A stretch of DNA of 64,000 bases from Mycogone perniciosa (lineage: Eukaryota > Ascomycota > Sordariomycetes > Hypocreales > Hypocreaceae). The stretch is from contig JAOALB010000086.1 of NCBI GenBank assembly GCA_025331125.1, forward strand, positions 62,001-126,000, read 5' to 3'. The translations under genes and the position numbers were made by a program. The notes beneath the pieces are model-generated. The model was not told the origin of the DNA. It was given only the letters and a program-made list of their open reading frames with translations, and searched no databases. Position 1 is the stretch's first letter, and each line of letters starts with the position of its first letter. Positions 1 to 12,091 of the stretch are shown one piece after another.

Positions 1-3000
1 TCCTGCTCCGATTATTTTCTGTGAGCTGCATTCCCGTAATCCTCCGTGACACGGACACACACACGTGTAATCCGTGGTGTAGCAGTAATAGATAAGCCTG
101 TGACACCCGACTTTTTGTTTTGAATCCTGATCCTGGCTCCTCAGCCTGACTGACGTTTGACATCCATCCATCAAACCGAAGAGCGGTGACTCGGTTCGCA
201 ACGCCTCGACACCACCAAGAATCTCACCACCAATCCTGCTGGTATCAACGTCCTGCCGTCAGCCACCAAGGTCCAAGTGTCGATGTCAGATGCCACGATA
301 GATAATCACAGTACTACGAGTACTCCGTAGTACAAAGTACATCCATGGCATTTCCATAGGTAGCTGAGCACGACCGGGGCAAACGAGCCCACATGTTCCG
401 AAATTTTCCTTCACGGCTTTGGCGTTTCTATTTGTGAGTTCCCGATATGCAGGCGGGGCGGCATCATGCTTATCTTGCTTGCTTGCTTCATTGCTTGCCT
501 GCCGCGGCCCCTCCCAACGTGGATACTACAACTACCATGACTTGCGGTATGTATGGCCTATGAATCGTTATCAGAGGTGGTGCCGCTTCCAGTGCCGCTC
601 CATCTTGCATCTTGCAGCACGCAGCTTTGACCGCCTCTGCACGATATGCGTTGCTGATACACGGCGCCAAACAGCACATCATTCTCGTACACCCACAAAA
701 CTCTACTAAAAACGGAACCGTCCAAAGTTAGCTCTTCTTCCACTAAAGCCCGGGCAACACCAAACCCAAAAAAAGTACCCGCGGGTTGGTTACCTAAGCC
801 CTTGAAGGGATGTGATTTCTACTAGCATGCAACGTTAAAGGATCCCCAACCCGGGGCCGGCCCGATTTACCCCCGTCTGCCTATGGGGCATCCGGTGATG
901 CCGTAGCAAGGGGTTTAAAGAACGGGGCATAATATTCCGTGATAATCTACTCTGCACCCCCGGCCCTTCTTCTATCGAACGCCTTCCTTTTTCTTCCGTA
1001 CAGTTTCAGAACAATCCAATCTTACGGGCTCCCGCCCAAGTTCGCCGTCGATCCCCATGTGTTTTCTCATGCAACGGAATAATCCACCTTGTGCCCCGGG
1101 TGGAGACTATCCTAGCTACCGAGTTCCCGCGCTCTCTCGCTACCGACAGAGGGGAAAAAAAGAAGGAAAAAATGACCCTGGATGAGAGAATAAAAATTTT
1201 CTGGTCTTGTCTTTCTTGTCTTGTTTCCTAATATCGTGGTCCATGGCCTGCCTGTACATTGTGTGTTAGGCGAATTGGGCCCCCTTTCCCTCCCAGAACA
1301 TCCATCCACCCAACACGCGGAAACCTCGAGGACAAAACGCGCCAGAATGAAGCCGTCGAGAGACACACGCCACAACGGCGGTTAGTGAGTATTGAGACAG
1401 CGGGTTTGTTGACACCAACTTCCGGCCGTCGAAGCTAACGGCGCTTCAATATACTACGGGCAGGACGAGCTCATGATGTTTGCTGAACGGTTAAACGGTT
1501 AAGCCATCCAATCTTCCGCCTGTCAATACGAGTAAGATCGGATACGGTACTCGTACGGAGTAAGCCACAAAGTCTTTGATTGACAGGAGTTGCAGGGAAG
1601 CGGCCCATGGCAACATAATATATTAAAGGACGACAGCCGAGGGGATCAGTAGGAGTTGACAGCCCCGTGTTCCGGGCGAGTCATGGCCTTGCGTGCAGGT
1701 AATTTCACCGCGCGAGACCCGGTGCCCGGCGCAGCGCTAGATGCTTTCTAGAAGGTCATGATTCGGATCCATCATCGGCATCTCCATGATCGGCACTAAC
1801 CCAAAGCATACATTCATACGCCAAGCTTAAAAGACATGACTCTGTATTAACTTTCAACAAGCAGTAGCTTCCTTCAGCCGTTGGCTGAGTTGACATGACT
1901 TGGCTTTCATGAAGGAGGTGTATTGAATAACGGTTTAATAATCGTTCAATGCCCATATTAGTAGCTATTGGTTGGTTATTTGTCCAACGGCGCCGTCGAG
2001 TCGGCGACCTCTTCCGCGTTGCGGCCCAGCAGAATTTTCCGGTCCGGATACCTCACCCGGCTGGCTTCCGCAGCGTCGGCTAAACGCCAATATTCAAACA
2101 AACCAACAAACAAGAAAGTATTTGCGGCCAACAAATCACGTTGTCTGCACAGGGTTCCTGTTTCTATCATATTTCCTGGTAACATCTCTTTTCTTTCCTC
2201 AACCCACTTCATATCGCTACCGAGTCCTCGGTTAGGGAAGAGGCACCCCCTATTCCCAACCGTGTGGTTTTGGTAAATTCATGATCTCCCTTTCGCTTCG
2301 CGTGTCAACTTGTGTGTGAAAACGTTCAAGGAAGGGGGGATTTGCGGCCCAATCACAACGGCCTAATTATGGCGGAGGGTGTGGGAAGTGCGACATGCCC
2401 GACCGAGCATATCGCCGTTGTCTGGGTCCCGCCAACCCGTCTTCATTATCAACCCCTGCAGCTTTATTATCTTCACCCCCCGAGCTTGTTTCCCGGGGAA
2501 AGGGACGGTGGCGCGATCGGGCAAGCCACATCCTATTGAAACCCAACAAAGAAAGACCAGAAGACCCTGTGTGGCTGATTTTCCGCAAACAATAATACAT
2601 ACTACTCAAACTTCGTATACACTATGACCAACGAATAAAAGAGGCACATGTCAATGGCGATTGTTGTGGCACCTAGCTCCAGGCAGTCGTCAATTTCCCG
2701 GATATCGTCCCCGGCGGCGCCGTTGGCGCTGAACCCCAGGACATCGGACCGCACCAACTACAGAGAAAAAAGAAAAACAACATCAGGAAAAACAAAATAC
2801 TATTACCGCTGCTGGGATTGGGGAGGGGGGGCATTGAGCACCAACTGCACGGCACGGTGGAGCTTTTGCGATTCGCCCAATCCCGGGAATCAGGGCAGCA
2901 GGGCCAGCGCACACACACATATTCTTTTTGTTTTTTTGTGTTTCTTGTCTCGACGAGACAAGACACGGCTCACAATTCATATTCTGATGTCTCAGACAGC

Positions 3001-4287
3001 GGCAGGCATGTCGTGCAGATGAAGAAGAAAGAAGAGAGACGCGACCTGAGCGTTCGCGGGCAGGGTTTGAAACTTTATCTCAGCTGGGAATTGAGAAAAG
3101 AAGCGAGCCCCGAAAGTGTTCGGACGAGCGGGAGGGAACAGAGAGTTTGTTGTCTCCTCCCTGATTCTGATTCTGGGGGTGGCTTGTTGGTAGCAAATGG
3201 CACGAATTAAGATCACAACATCTATTGAAGCATCGCAGCTTGTCAGGACGCGTTGGGCATGAAACGCGACAGACCTACCGAGGATCTGGACAGAAGAAAT
3301 TATAAAACTACTACTGTTGCTTGGCAATGCTAATTCAATCCCGTCCCGTGTTGGTGGGTTTCGAAGGCTTAATACGGAAGAGATGGCCCATATTCAATTA
3401 TTGTTATCGCCGATATGCATCGCCGATATGGAGCGGCGATTGAAGTAGTGGCGTGGCATAGCTGCTGCGGCTTCGCAAATGATGAATCAGATGTTCATCA
3501 TCATGGTGATATTATTGCAAGGTAGTATACAAATTCCAGTAGTACAGGTATTAAACGGCAGCGACCGGAATTGCAATCAATGTCCGCACTTCATAGATAC
3601 TCCGCAATGCTTTGTAGATGCTCCTGGTATTATTAGCATCCCAGCTTAAGGATGCTCTCAATCGGCGTTAGTGTCATCTCTTATGGGCGACCACCCGCAA
3701 ATGCGCTGTCACGTGTAAGATGCCGGCATCCAGTGTTAGACCTAAGGGTATGATTACAAAATGCGTGATCGCGTTATTGTGCAAACGGACAAGTGTGTCT
3801 ATGGCTCATTTTACACATATCACTATGTCTGAGTACTACTGTGTTCGTGGCCTGCGGCATTGTCACTGGCAACACACGGCATGATGGGTGGTTGGCCCAG
3901 AAAGATGTTGATGGTGCATTTCAACCCGTGAATCGTCCTAACAATAGCCTCTCGCTGGGCAGGTTGTGTATTATTGCCTGAATCTTAACAATCCCAAGTG
4001 TATGCGTGGTGTCATATGTTGCTCTCCGTTATTCAAGCATGAGCTGATAAGTCAGGACAGGACAGGCCATGCCGTATGTCCGGGTATCCTGGTGGAGTTG
4101 AGGCTGCGCATCTTGTGCCCGTCTCAGCCAGCCCATTGGTTTAACTCGAACAACATGACCAAGTCTGTTCCCCGAACTGAGCTGTGCGATGCTCATGAAG
4201 GGTCTACTAATAAACCAACCAGTGACGGTTCGCGTTTGTAGCAAAACGGTCTAATGATAACCAGCATATTTCGTACAGTATAGCAAG
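1..4287. other. Gene-poor region, no supported gene
   Basis: I find no open frame with an ATG, plausible splice sites and recognisable protein in this stretch. It contains pyrimidine-rich tracts typical of fungal promoters and several copies of the TACGGAGTA-type motif (near 320 and 1550). Short open frames here have no recognisable domains and no consistent splice partners. Confidence 0.5.
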
Positions 4288-4757
4288 TCACACACGTTCT
4301 TCTACCTGAGGACCCCACTGAGCTTGTAAGTCTTCAACATAATCGCAAGCTTCATACGGTCAGTGGTGTCCTGGTCCAGTTTCTACTTACCCGATTTGGA
4401 TGACTTCATCGACGGGGTTTTGCCCTTCTTTGGCGGTGATCGAGAGTGGCACAACCGCTGCAGAGCGCCCACATGCTTGGAGCAGATGCGCGAGATCCTC
4501 ATTGTTTGAGACTTTCTCGGGTAGTCAAGGTACCAGGCCTCGTAAAAGGCAAACTCGCGCAATTTGCTGGCGATGACATTGATCGTAGCTGAAAATTGGT
4601 AGATGAGAAACCGCCCCCTAATCACGTCAGTTCATTCACCACGGTGCTTATCGCCACTCCTCAAGGCCGACTGGACGTAGATGGGTGTGTTGAACTGCAG
4701 GGAGAGCTGCAGGGAGAGGGATAGGCGAAGAGTGAGGGTGCTGGCGTTCAGCCGCAT
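4288..4757 (-). CDS. Possible small three-exon gene, unknown product
   Basis: Three exons can be joined on the minus strand: 4640-4757, 4391-4588 and 4288-4322. Donors are GTGAAT and GTAAGT, acceptors are TTTTCAG and ACAAG, and both junctions keep the frame (phase 1, each rebuilding an Ala codon). The product would be 116 residues. The middle exon encodes an aromatic and basic stretch (FAFYEAWYLDYPRK, then a Lys/Ser-rich tail). I do not recognise the family and see no clear signal peptide. The matching phases are the main support; chance is not excluded. It ends about 250 bases before the tRNA gene on the other strand. Confidence 0.33.
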
Positions 4758-5004
4758 TTCTGTACCCGAAAGCATTGTACTTCGTAATTAGTACTGCTAT
4801 ACTCAATTGTCGGAGGCGAGGTTGCTTCGGACCGAACCCAAGAACAGCGTGGTGAGTGTTCTAATCCCAATACTATCTATTATTGCATACTACGGAGTAC
4901 ATCCTCCGTGTTAGGTCCTGAACTGCTAATGTGTTAGTTGGAATCGGCCACTGCTAAGGTACCCTTGTTAGCCATTCTTTGTAAGGAACCTTCCAACCAG
5001 GAAA

Positions 5005-5086
5005 GCGTCATTGGTCTAGGGGTTAGGATTCAACTCTTCCATTCACACGAAAAGTTGAGGCCCGGATTCGAGTTCCGGATGACGCA
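5005..5086 (+). tRNA. tRNA-Gly (anticodon TCC), intron-containing
   Basis: The sequence folds into a full cloverleaf. The 7-bp acceptor stem is perfect (GCGTCAT with ATGACGC), followed by discriminator A. The D arm has the AGGGGTTA loop. The anticodon stem is CAACT with AGTTG. The T arm is CCGGA-TTCGAGT-TCCGG. The anticodon loop holds 17 bases rather than 7. Placing the intron one base after the anticodon, as in nuclear tRNA genes, gives CT-TCC-A and an intron of about 10 bases, so anticodon TCC (glycine). The mature length would be 72 bases before CCA. The anticodon depends on where the intron is placed. Confidence 0.85.
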
Positions 5087-5089
5087 ATA

Positions 5090-5095
5090 TTTTTT
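5090..5095 (+). terminator. Pol III T-run terminator of the tRNA
   Basis: A run of six T residues begins four bases after the tRNA discriminator base, the normal RNA polymerase III stop signal. Confidence 0.75.
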
Positions 5096-5927
5096 GGTTA
5101 TTTTCACATTTTTATGGTGTAATTGCTGTTGATATTATGGATAGGTGCCACGTACAGAGTAGAGTTACGAGATTTTTTTTTGGCAGATTCAAGGTCAGCA
5201 CGGGACACCTTGCACCTTTGCAGCTTTGATCGATCGATCGACTCGATCTCTATGTTCGGGTGGCTGCTACACGATCGAAGTCCATGCTTTTCCCGCCTGC
5301 ACCATCAATGCAGAAACGCAAGCTACCTACCCTGTAGTATGCAGGAGTTGAATTTGACGGTGTGGGGAAACGACTCTGGATAGGGATGCATTGCCACACT
5401 GACAAACAGGGTCTATGAATACTGATGTGTTATTTTCTTTCTTTCTTTTTGGTCACTTGGGTGTGGTTGCTTAATTCCTGAACTATTGGCGTGGCTTGCG
5501 CAATTAGCTACACGACAGCCGAGCTGAGTTCTCGATGTGATATGGCGCACATCTCCTGCAACGTCATGCATGCGGTTACTGTCATCCCAAACATTATCCT
5601 AAACCGTGCAGACCGACTCAACTTGGCATAGTTATACGACGTACCATTGGCATATCGCTGATTGGTGCGGATGGCTTCCGTTGCCTCAACCCCTTCCAAG
5701 ACTCTGGCTTACATCGGATCCATCGCAAGGACACCCGATCTGTTTTAGTGTAAGAATCTAACAGTATATGTATAGTATGTAGTATTCGGAAACATGCTGG
5801 CTTGTACCAATCCTCCACAATGACCACTGGGATAATGCCCCGGAGAATGATAAAAAAAGAATCCACAGAGCCTAGACGCCGGACGCCTCTGCCACAATCC
5901 AAGCCACAATGCGATCTGCCATCTCCT
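5096..5927. other. Intergenic, tRNA to VPS24 3' end
   Basis: No gene is supported here. The stretch contains the 3' flank of VPS24 and short low-complexity T and CTTT runs. Confidence 0.5.
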
Positions 5928-6676
5928 TCAGCTGCGCAAGGCGTCTAATCGATTCCTCATCTGGTCCATCATTGCCTCCGCATCCTCTTCGTCCTCCTCT
6001 TCCTCGGCGACCGGCTTTTGCGGTTCCGGGATAGGAGCCGCGGGGAGCAGGGGCTCTTTCCTGTCCTTGAGGATCTCCCCCAGGATCTTTTCCACCTCGC
6101 CCTCAGCCTCCTCATCCTCCAGCAGGTCCACATCCTCAGGCAAGGTCTCATCAACCATCTCCTCAATGATGCCGGCCTTCATCAGCTCCATGCTCAGCTC
6201 CTGCATGGTACCCGACAGGTCAGGAAGTCGGATCAAGCTGTTCACATCCTTCATGATGCCCACACTGGCACGGATGGAGCCCTCAATTTTGCGGACGGCA
6301 AATGCCTCGTTGACTTGCATCTGCACTGAGTTGAGCTGCGCTTTGGCGGTGACGAGCCGGGCCGAGGTGCGTCGTGACCTGACAAGTTCATGGGCAAAGT
6401 CTCGGATTTCCTTCTGAGCTTGCTTCGCCCTGGAAGGATCGCGCTGAGCGCGCTTATCGGCTTGTATGATAAGGTTCTTGGTTTTGAGTTCGACCTGCTT
6501 GACCTGGATGATGTCGCGGTCGAGTTTCCGGATGTTGGAACGGATCAGGGCATTGCACTTTCTAAACTGGAGGGTGGTCAATGTGCCGCCGATTAAACAA
6601 TTGAAGGACATGGGGCGATTCGCCGCACCTGTGCCTGAGGATCTGGCTTTGCGAAGAGGGATTTGAGGGTCTCCAT
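5928..6676 (-). CDS. VPS24: ESCRT-III subunit Vps24/CHMP3
   Basis: Two exons, 6629-6676 and 5928-6566, are joined by a 62-base intron (donor GTGCGG, acceptor CTCCAG) to give 228 residues, a usual length for Vps24. The N-terminus METLKSLFAKPDPQAQ matches the family, as do the basic alpha-helical core (residues about 17-120) and the block with SMELMKAGIIEEMVDE. The acidic linker and the C-terminal MIM1 motif (MRNRLDALRS), which binds the Vps4 MIT domain, complete the protein. Vps24 caps ESCRT-III filaments on endosomes and recruits Vps4 during multivesicular body formation. The open frame runs on upstream of 6566 through the intron, but only the spliced start restores the conserved N-terminus. 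Identity as Vps24 rather than Vps2 rests on the C-terminal half. Confidence 0.93.
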
Positions 6677-7697
6677 GGCGAATGTCGGTCCGCCGGATGA
6701 AGGCGGAACGAAAGGCGCTGCGTGCAGGAATCGCAAACGCGAGGGCAAGGCGACGACCCGATTCGGCTGCTATGACATTCGGAGGCTTAAGACGAGCTTC
6801 GCGTTGAAGCCAAAGAAGCCTAATGCTGACGGGGAGGCGAGGCCTGACTGGCAAGGCGAGGCGAAGCGAGGCAAGGCAAAGTGAAGTGGTGAGGACGACG
6901 ACGTCGAGGCTGATGCAATCAAGCAACCCCCCCACAGCTAATCGTGGCGTCACTGGTCACGTACCGGCCGCCACAGGAGGCTTTGCCGCTGAGGGATGAA
7001 GTACCCAAGTACGAAGTACTTACTCTTCGATAAAGGTGCTGCTGAGCAGTTACCCCGCCATTGTTCTCCATTACGCGCCGAGCCGCACTATGCCAGGCAG
7101 GTACTAAAGATTCAAGAAGCAATTGAGAGGGAGTGACTGTTCTATAATCTGACGGTTTGAATATGGAGTTGAGCGGCTGAGATACTCGCCATTCGCCTGT
7201 GACGATTTTCGATTAGAGAATTCGATGCATGTACGCTAGAACGTCCAAGTTCCGGGAGCAATAGCAACCACTAACACAAAGCAGCAGCGCATCATCCCCT
7301 CTGAAGTGGGGAGCTGTGGCATTGGCGCTGCTGAAAGAAAAGAGGTGCTGTTCATCATTGCCGTTAGAGAGATACCTCGACTCTGCCGTTGAACACACAC
7401 GGTGAAAAGTACCGTGGCATCCTGCCCCTCATCAACCCTGCCTACCAAATCTTTCGGCTTCTGACACCTTCCATACACACAACGTGTTGGGATACCGCCT
7501 GCCTGCCTTGGTTGCTCCCTAGCCTTTGTCCGCAGCCTTCTTAAGTGCTGCACTTTTGCACCAAACATCCACCATTGAATACAGCCCATACTTGGACACA
7601 CTTTCGACGATTTGGCACCCTTTATTCCTTTTATTCACGAAGCGACCTCATCGTCAAGATCACCGTGCCATCCGCTCTCGAAAGAAACACAGACACC
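6677..7697. other. Divergent intergenic region VPS24/SBA1
   Basis: About 1 kb separates two divergently transcribed genes and holds their promoters. There is a GGCGAGGC-type degenerate short repeat near 6835-6880. I see no gene. Confidence 0.5.
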
Positions 7698-8721
7698 ATG
7701 GCTGAGACGTCAACTCCCGAAGGTTAGTTCCGTTTGGTGGTTTGCCCTGCACTGTGCGTTGCTTTGTCCATCAAATCCCTTATTTGAGCTGATGCAACAA
7801 CGTATACCCCTCAATCCGTTATCATCCAAACCAAACGTATAGGTCATCGTGAGTTATGCACTGACACTTTCTGCAGTTCTCTGGGCCCAGCGCTCCTCCG
7901 TTGCTGATGCCACCAAAAACGTCATCTACCTGACCATCTCTGTGCCCGACGTCCCCAAGGATGGCCTGAAGCTGGAGATTAAGCCCTCCGGCCTGACATT
8001 CACCGGTACTTCGAGCACGCTCAAGAGGACGTACCATGTCGAGCTGGAGTTCCATGCCGAGATCGACCCTGCCGAGAGCCGTATCAACCACACTGCCAAG
8101 AACATCGAGATGAAGCTGCAGAAGAAGGAGCTCAAGGAGGAGTACTGGCCACGACTGCTCAAGGACTCCAAGAAGCTCCACTTCCTCAAGACAGACTTTG
8201 ACAAGTGGGTTGACGAGGACGAGCAGAACGAGGCTGCTGATGAAGACCTGTCCAAGTTTGGAGGCATGGGTAAGTAGACCCCACTTGCCTATGGGCCGCA
8301 CCGATGTGCCGAGAGTGCATATAAAAAGAGTTATCCTCTAACATTTCAACAGATGGCATGCCCGGAATGGGTGCGTTGCTTTGAAGCCCTGGCACCCCTT
8401 GCACAAAGCCCATTGCTTTACTGGCCCCCCTTCACTGCGAGTATGTGTAACCAACATAGGCTGACTGATTTCTGTATAGGCGGCGACTTTGGCGGAATCG
8501 ACTTCTCGAAGCTCGGAGGCGGCGCTGGCGGTATGCCCGACATGAGCGCCATGGGCCTCGAGTCAATGCCCGAGTACAGCAGCTCTGGTCACCCCGGCTC
8601 TGACGATGAGGACGATGAGGATGACGAGGATATGCCCGAGCTGGAGGGCGAGGAGTCTGCGAAGGAAGGTGAGGTGCCGGCCGCAAAGGAGAGTGAGGCG
8701 CCGGCCGCGAAGAAGGAGTAA
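7698..8721 (+). CDS. SBA1: Hsp90 co-chaperone p23/Sba1
   Basis: Four exons (7698-7722, 7877-8269, 8353-8370, 8480-8721) give 225 residues; all junctions are phase 1. The CS domain covers residues about 8-110 and includes the family-typical VLWAQRSS start and KKELKEEYWPRLLKD and HFLKTDFDKWVDEDEQ blocks. A Gly/Met-rich linker with GMPGM follows, then an Asp/Glu-rich tail ending in Ala/Lys. p23 binds the ATP-bound Hsp90 dimer and slows ATP turnover to stabilise clients in cytosol and nucleus. The third exon is only 18 bases and encodes part of the GMPGM linker. The short first exon (MAETSTPE) supplies the start. Confidence 0.95.
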
Positions 8722-9644
8722 AAAGGGGGCCACTAATAAGACTTTTTGGACTGGATCTTGGCGCATGCCCACTTGTAGGAGCTCATGGTATGACCCCAGG
8801 GAGCTAGAATCCCACGGTCAAAAGAACCAATGTTAAAAAACAATCTATAAATGATTCATTGGGGTTCTAACTGTAAGGGGGCGATGTGAAAGACTGTTTC
8901 TTCGAAGCACGCAGACGAGGATCATCGGAAGTCGCCGAACAGACCTGCTCAGGACGCTGACCAACTCGCACTCGGCACCGTGGATCAGGACGCTGGTATT
9001 CGTATAACCTTTTATTCCAAATCTTAGTGTCTGTGCTCGATCTACCCGCAGGCATGGCTTACCGTGAATGGGACAAGACGGGATGCTGCATATCTGTTGC
9101 AGCCAGTAGGAACGAAGCTGTCCGACCTCGTTTGAATACAGTGCCCCCAGTTCCTCAAACCTATTCTCCAGTGGTCAAATATGCGTTTCCCGTAAAGGGC
9201 TGCATCTATTATCCCCTGTTCTATGGTGTAGCATTACGCATCTCCACTTAAGCGACGCAATAAGATGTCTGCAGTCTCATCTCATCACATCTTGGCCCTA
9301 TCGTGTGATTCGAGAAAAAGAACCTTGTATAATGGCAAACTCGCGCCCAAAGCAGCAGGGCATGAACAACAATAGTAGTAATAAAAAAACACGGTTTGGA
9401 ATCTTGTCTTGTCCCGCCCGTTGGGCGCGTAGTCAGTCTGGTGGTACCCAACTAACATCACACCTGCTGCCGCTTATAACCCTCCCGTGATGGCCTCCTC
9501 ACTCTCTGTTGGGCCAGCTCTCCTACCCTTCTTCACAGACACACACACTCTCTCACTCTCTCATAAAGATAAGCTTGTTGTCGAATACTCCATACACTAT
9601 ACTATTTGCTCCAACGAAGAAACAACACCGACTCTCATCTCATT
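8722..9644. other. Intergenic, SBA1 3' flank
   Basis: No gene is supported. The right part has a TATA-like GCTTATAACC (about 9471) and a CA/CT-rich leader (about 9535-9570), which would fit a promoter and 5' UTR for the small ORF that follows. Confidence 0.45.
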
Positions 9645-9869
9645 ATGGCCTCCTACTTGGTCAAGAAGAAACTGGCTTCCACAACCATCTACACGGCTCT
9701 CGATGCGGCAAATGCTTCAAAAGCCGGCGCTTTTATTACTGCCTGGCCGGCTGATGAGCCTTACCATGCCCCGTTGGCCGAACTATCTCATAGCATCTCC
9801 AAATCAAAAAGACCGCCTTCCACCAACGTGTCCTGTGCCGGCTCGTCAAGCTCGTCGTTCAAGGGATAG
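9645..9869 (+). CDS. Small ORF, 74 residues, unknown
   Basis: A single-exon frame starts at an ATG after a CT/CA-rich, leader-like tract. The product (MASYLVKKKLAS..., ending in a Ser-rich tail) has no signal peptide, membrane segment or domain that I recognise. Its N-terminal half could form an amphipathic helix. Support is limited to the promoter-like upstream sequence and the start context; conservation could not be tested. Confidence 0.4.
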   Translation: MASYLVKKKLASTTIYTALDAANASKAGAFITAWPADEPYHAPLAELSHSISKSKRPPSTNVSCAGSSSSSFKG

Positions 9870-10297
9870 ATAAATCACCACCAGCCTCACAGGCAGCAAT
9901 CGGGGTCGACAATCGACGTTGACAGTCGCCGCGGCAGCACCAGTATAGGGAGTACAAGGATAGGATATGGTTGGTTGGGTATTTCGCTTATTATTATTGT
10001 TGTTGTTGTTGTACACATTCGACGACGCCCAAATTGGCGTGTCGCATTCTCAAGGTTACAAGATGAATGACTAGACAGTCTGATGGCGGAGGGCAAATCC
10101 TGCCTCACTCCTGAACCACTCACGGTCCCCTTTGGCTAGTATCATATCCACCGCCCTCAAAATATCCTGCCGTAGCAACAGACCCTTTGCCAACCACTGT
10201 CAACTGTTTTTGTAATTATGTATAATACTTTTTTTGCTTTTAAAAACATGATTTCGTGTAGAGCACCATTGTTTCCGTCGCTTGAACCCTAGCATCA
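9870..10297. other. Convergent intergenic region before YRA1 3' end
   Basis: This holds the 3' flanks of the small ORF and YRA1. A TTG/TTA trinucleotide tract lies near 9990-10012. No gene is seen. Confidence 0.5.
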
Positions 10298-12091
10298 TTA
10301 CTGTGTTTGACGTTAGCGTGATAACCATATTTGTGGATGCCGAGATCTGACATACCATAATCTCATCCTCCATAGCAGCATCGCCATTTGTGGCGGCAGG
10401 AGCAGCAGCAGGAGCAACAGGGGCGATGCTGGCATTTTCATTGTTGGGGGCGCCTTCGAAGTAGTCCGCCATTTCTGAATCGAGCTCCTCAGCGGTCTTC
10501 TTAGCAGGACGCGCGCTGCGACCCCGTCGTTTCTTGTTGGCAGCAGTCGTGGCAGCTCCCTTGGCCACATTGCCCTTGGCAGCATTACCGACAATCTGCT
10601 TCTTCCCGGCGGCAGACTTGGGTTGGGCCTTGGGTTGACTGGCATCAGGTTAGCGTGTATCCCGCTTTGGTGGTGATTTTCAAGAACCTACGTGGTACGC
10701 TCGGCGAGCGTCTTGGTTGGTGGGATGACCTTGTCAGCTTGGGCAGCGCCGACAACAATTTCAATCTAAATGTAATTAGACTCTGGTTGCAATTTAACCG
10801 TTTAGCTGAAGAGCCAGGTATTTACCTTGATAGGGCGGCCATCAACAAGTAGCCCATTCAGACTTTTCAAGGCCTTAGAGGCGCCATCCGGCTTGTTGAA
10901 GGTGACATTGGCAATGCCCCGGCTTTGTGAGTTCGGGCCATATGAGAGCTCGACCCTTTTGATGGGACCAACGGACTGGACGAAGTATTCCTATCGGGGA
11001 GACAGTGTTAGTTAAGCGGAAGCGTAGGGTTGCGTTGTAACGGCGAATCCGACCCCGAGCCCTGGTCGATCCAATTCCAGCGTGTCATATTGTCTCGAAA
11101 AATGCACAAGACCTCGATGGGTTGGCGAGCAGAGCAGTGAACCATGGCCTGACCTTTATGGCCAAGCAGTACCGTAACATAAAAACCCCACGGACAGAGC
11201 ATATACTGGGAAGTCGTGTGCCCACACCTTCTTCAGAGCCGACAAACCCAAAGTAGACCTCGACGGCCAATGAACCGACAATGAGGGGCCTGCGATTCTG
11301 TCACACCACAAACAGATCTCCCAATTGGGTTCCAGAGCATCTGTAAAAAACAGATGAGCCACCACCGTGGCCAATGAGTAATATGATACGTCTGCTCACT
11401 GCTTTGCTCGCTCAACCAACATATACCCGCAATTTCCAATTTTGCAAGGGCAGTTGCCATACATGACTGCGTTCTCGCGCAGTCGGAGAACTGGTTGCCA
11501 ACACCCTCACTTAGTCATCGCAGCAAGCAGGAAATGCTGACCAGGCATTCTGAACAAGCTCTGCGAGACGAGGATGGTCTCGACTTCCGACACTGTGCAG
11601 GACGTTGCAAAACACGCACTATCGCACTATTCAGGAAGGAGACTTGGCCGTTCGATTGTTCGGGCTCAAGAGGCCATCGAACTGTTGACAATGACGCCAT
11701 GTCGACAAGGAAAGGGAGCACGGCGAGAGAAAGAATAGTCGAACAAAGTCCGGAGGCACGTCTGCCTCAACGGAAACATACCTTGATCTGCTTCTCCGTC
11801 ACGTCCTTGGGCTAGGAATTGTTAGGGCCTGGCTTTCTGATGGCTCTTATGATGAAGACTTACCAAATTGCTAACAATTACTTTGCTGTCACCGCCGAGA
11901 ACAGCGGCCTTGGCCGGAGCGGCTTTTGCTGCGGGACCACGAGCAGGCTTAGCGGCATTCTTCTGGACACCTCCAATAGGGGCGGTGGTGGTAGGACGAC
12001 CGCCAATGGAGCGTCGCTGGGAGCGACGGGTAGAGGTACGTCGCTGAGCGCTGACGATCTCGTCGAGAGGCTTGTCGAGCTTGCCAGACAT
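10298..12091 (-). CDS. YRA1: mRNA export adaptor Yra1/ALY (THO-associated)
   Basis: Six exons (11864-12091, 11782-11811, 10826-10990, 10692-10765, 10356-10638, 10298-10300) give 260 residues. An N-terminal helix MSGKLDKPLDEIV matches the conserved UAP56/Sub2-binding motif. A basic Arg/Ala region follows, then an RRM (about residues 70-140), and a C-terminal KTAEELDSEMADYFE block, also a conserved helicase-binding motif, before DEIM. Yra1/ALY couples splicing and 3' processing to Mex67-dependent export in the nucleus. Four introns are 52-60 bases but intron 2 (10991-11781) is 791 bases and interrupts the RRM first helix. The last intron ends directly on the TAA, so the stop codon stands alone in its own exon. 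Exon 2 is only 30 bases. Confidence 0.93.

Noticed and set aside
7822..8301. Long minus-strand frame across SBA1
   Set aside because: It is the antisense shadow of the SBA1 second exon, which has clear p23 homology on the plus strand.
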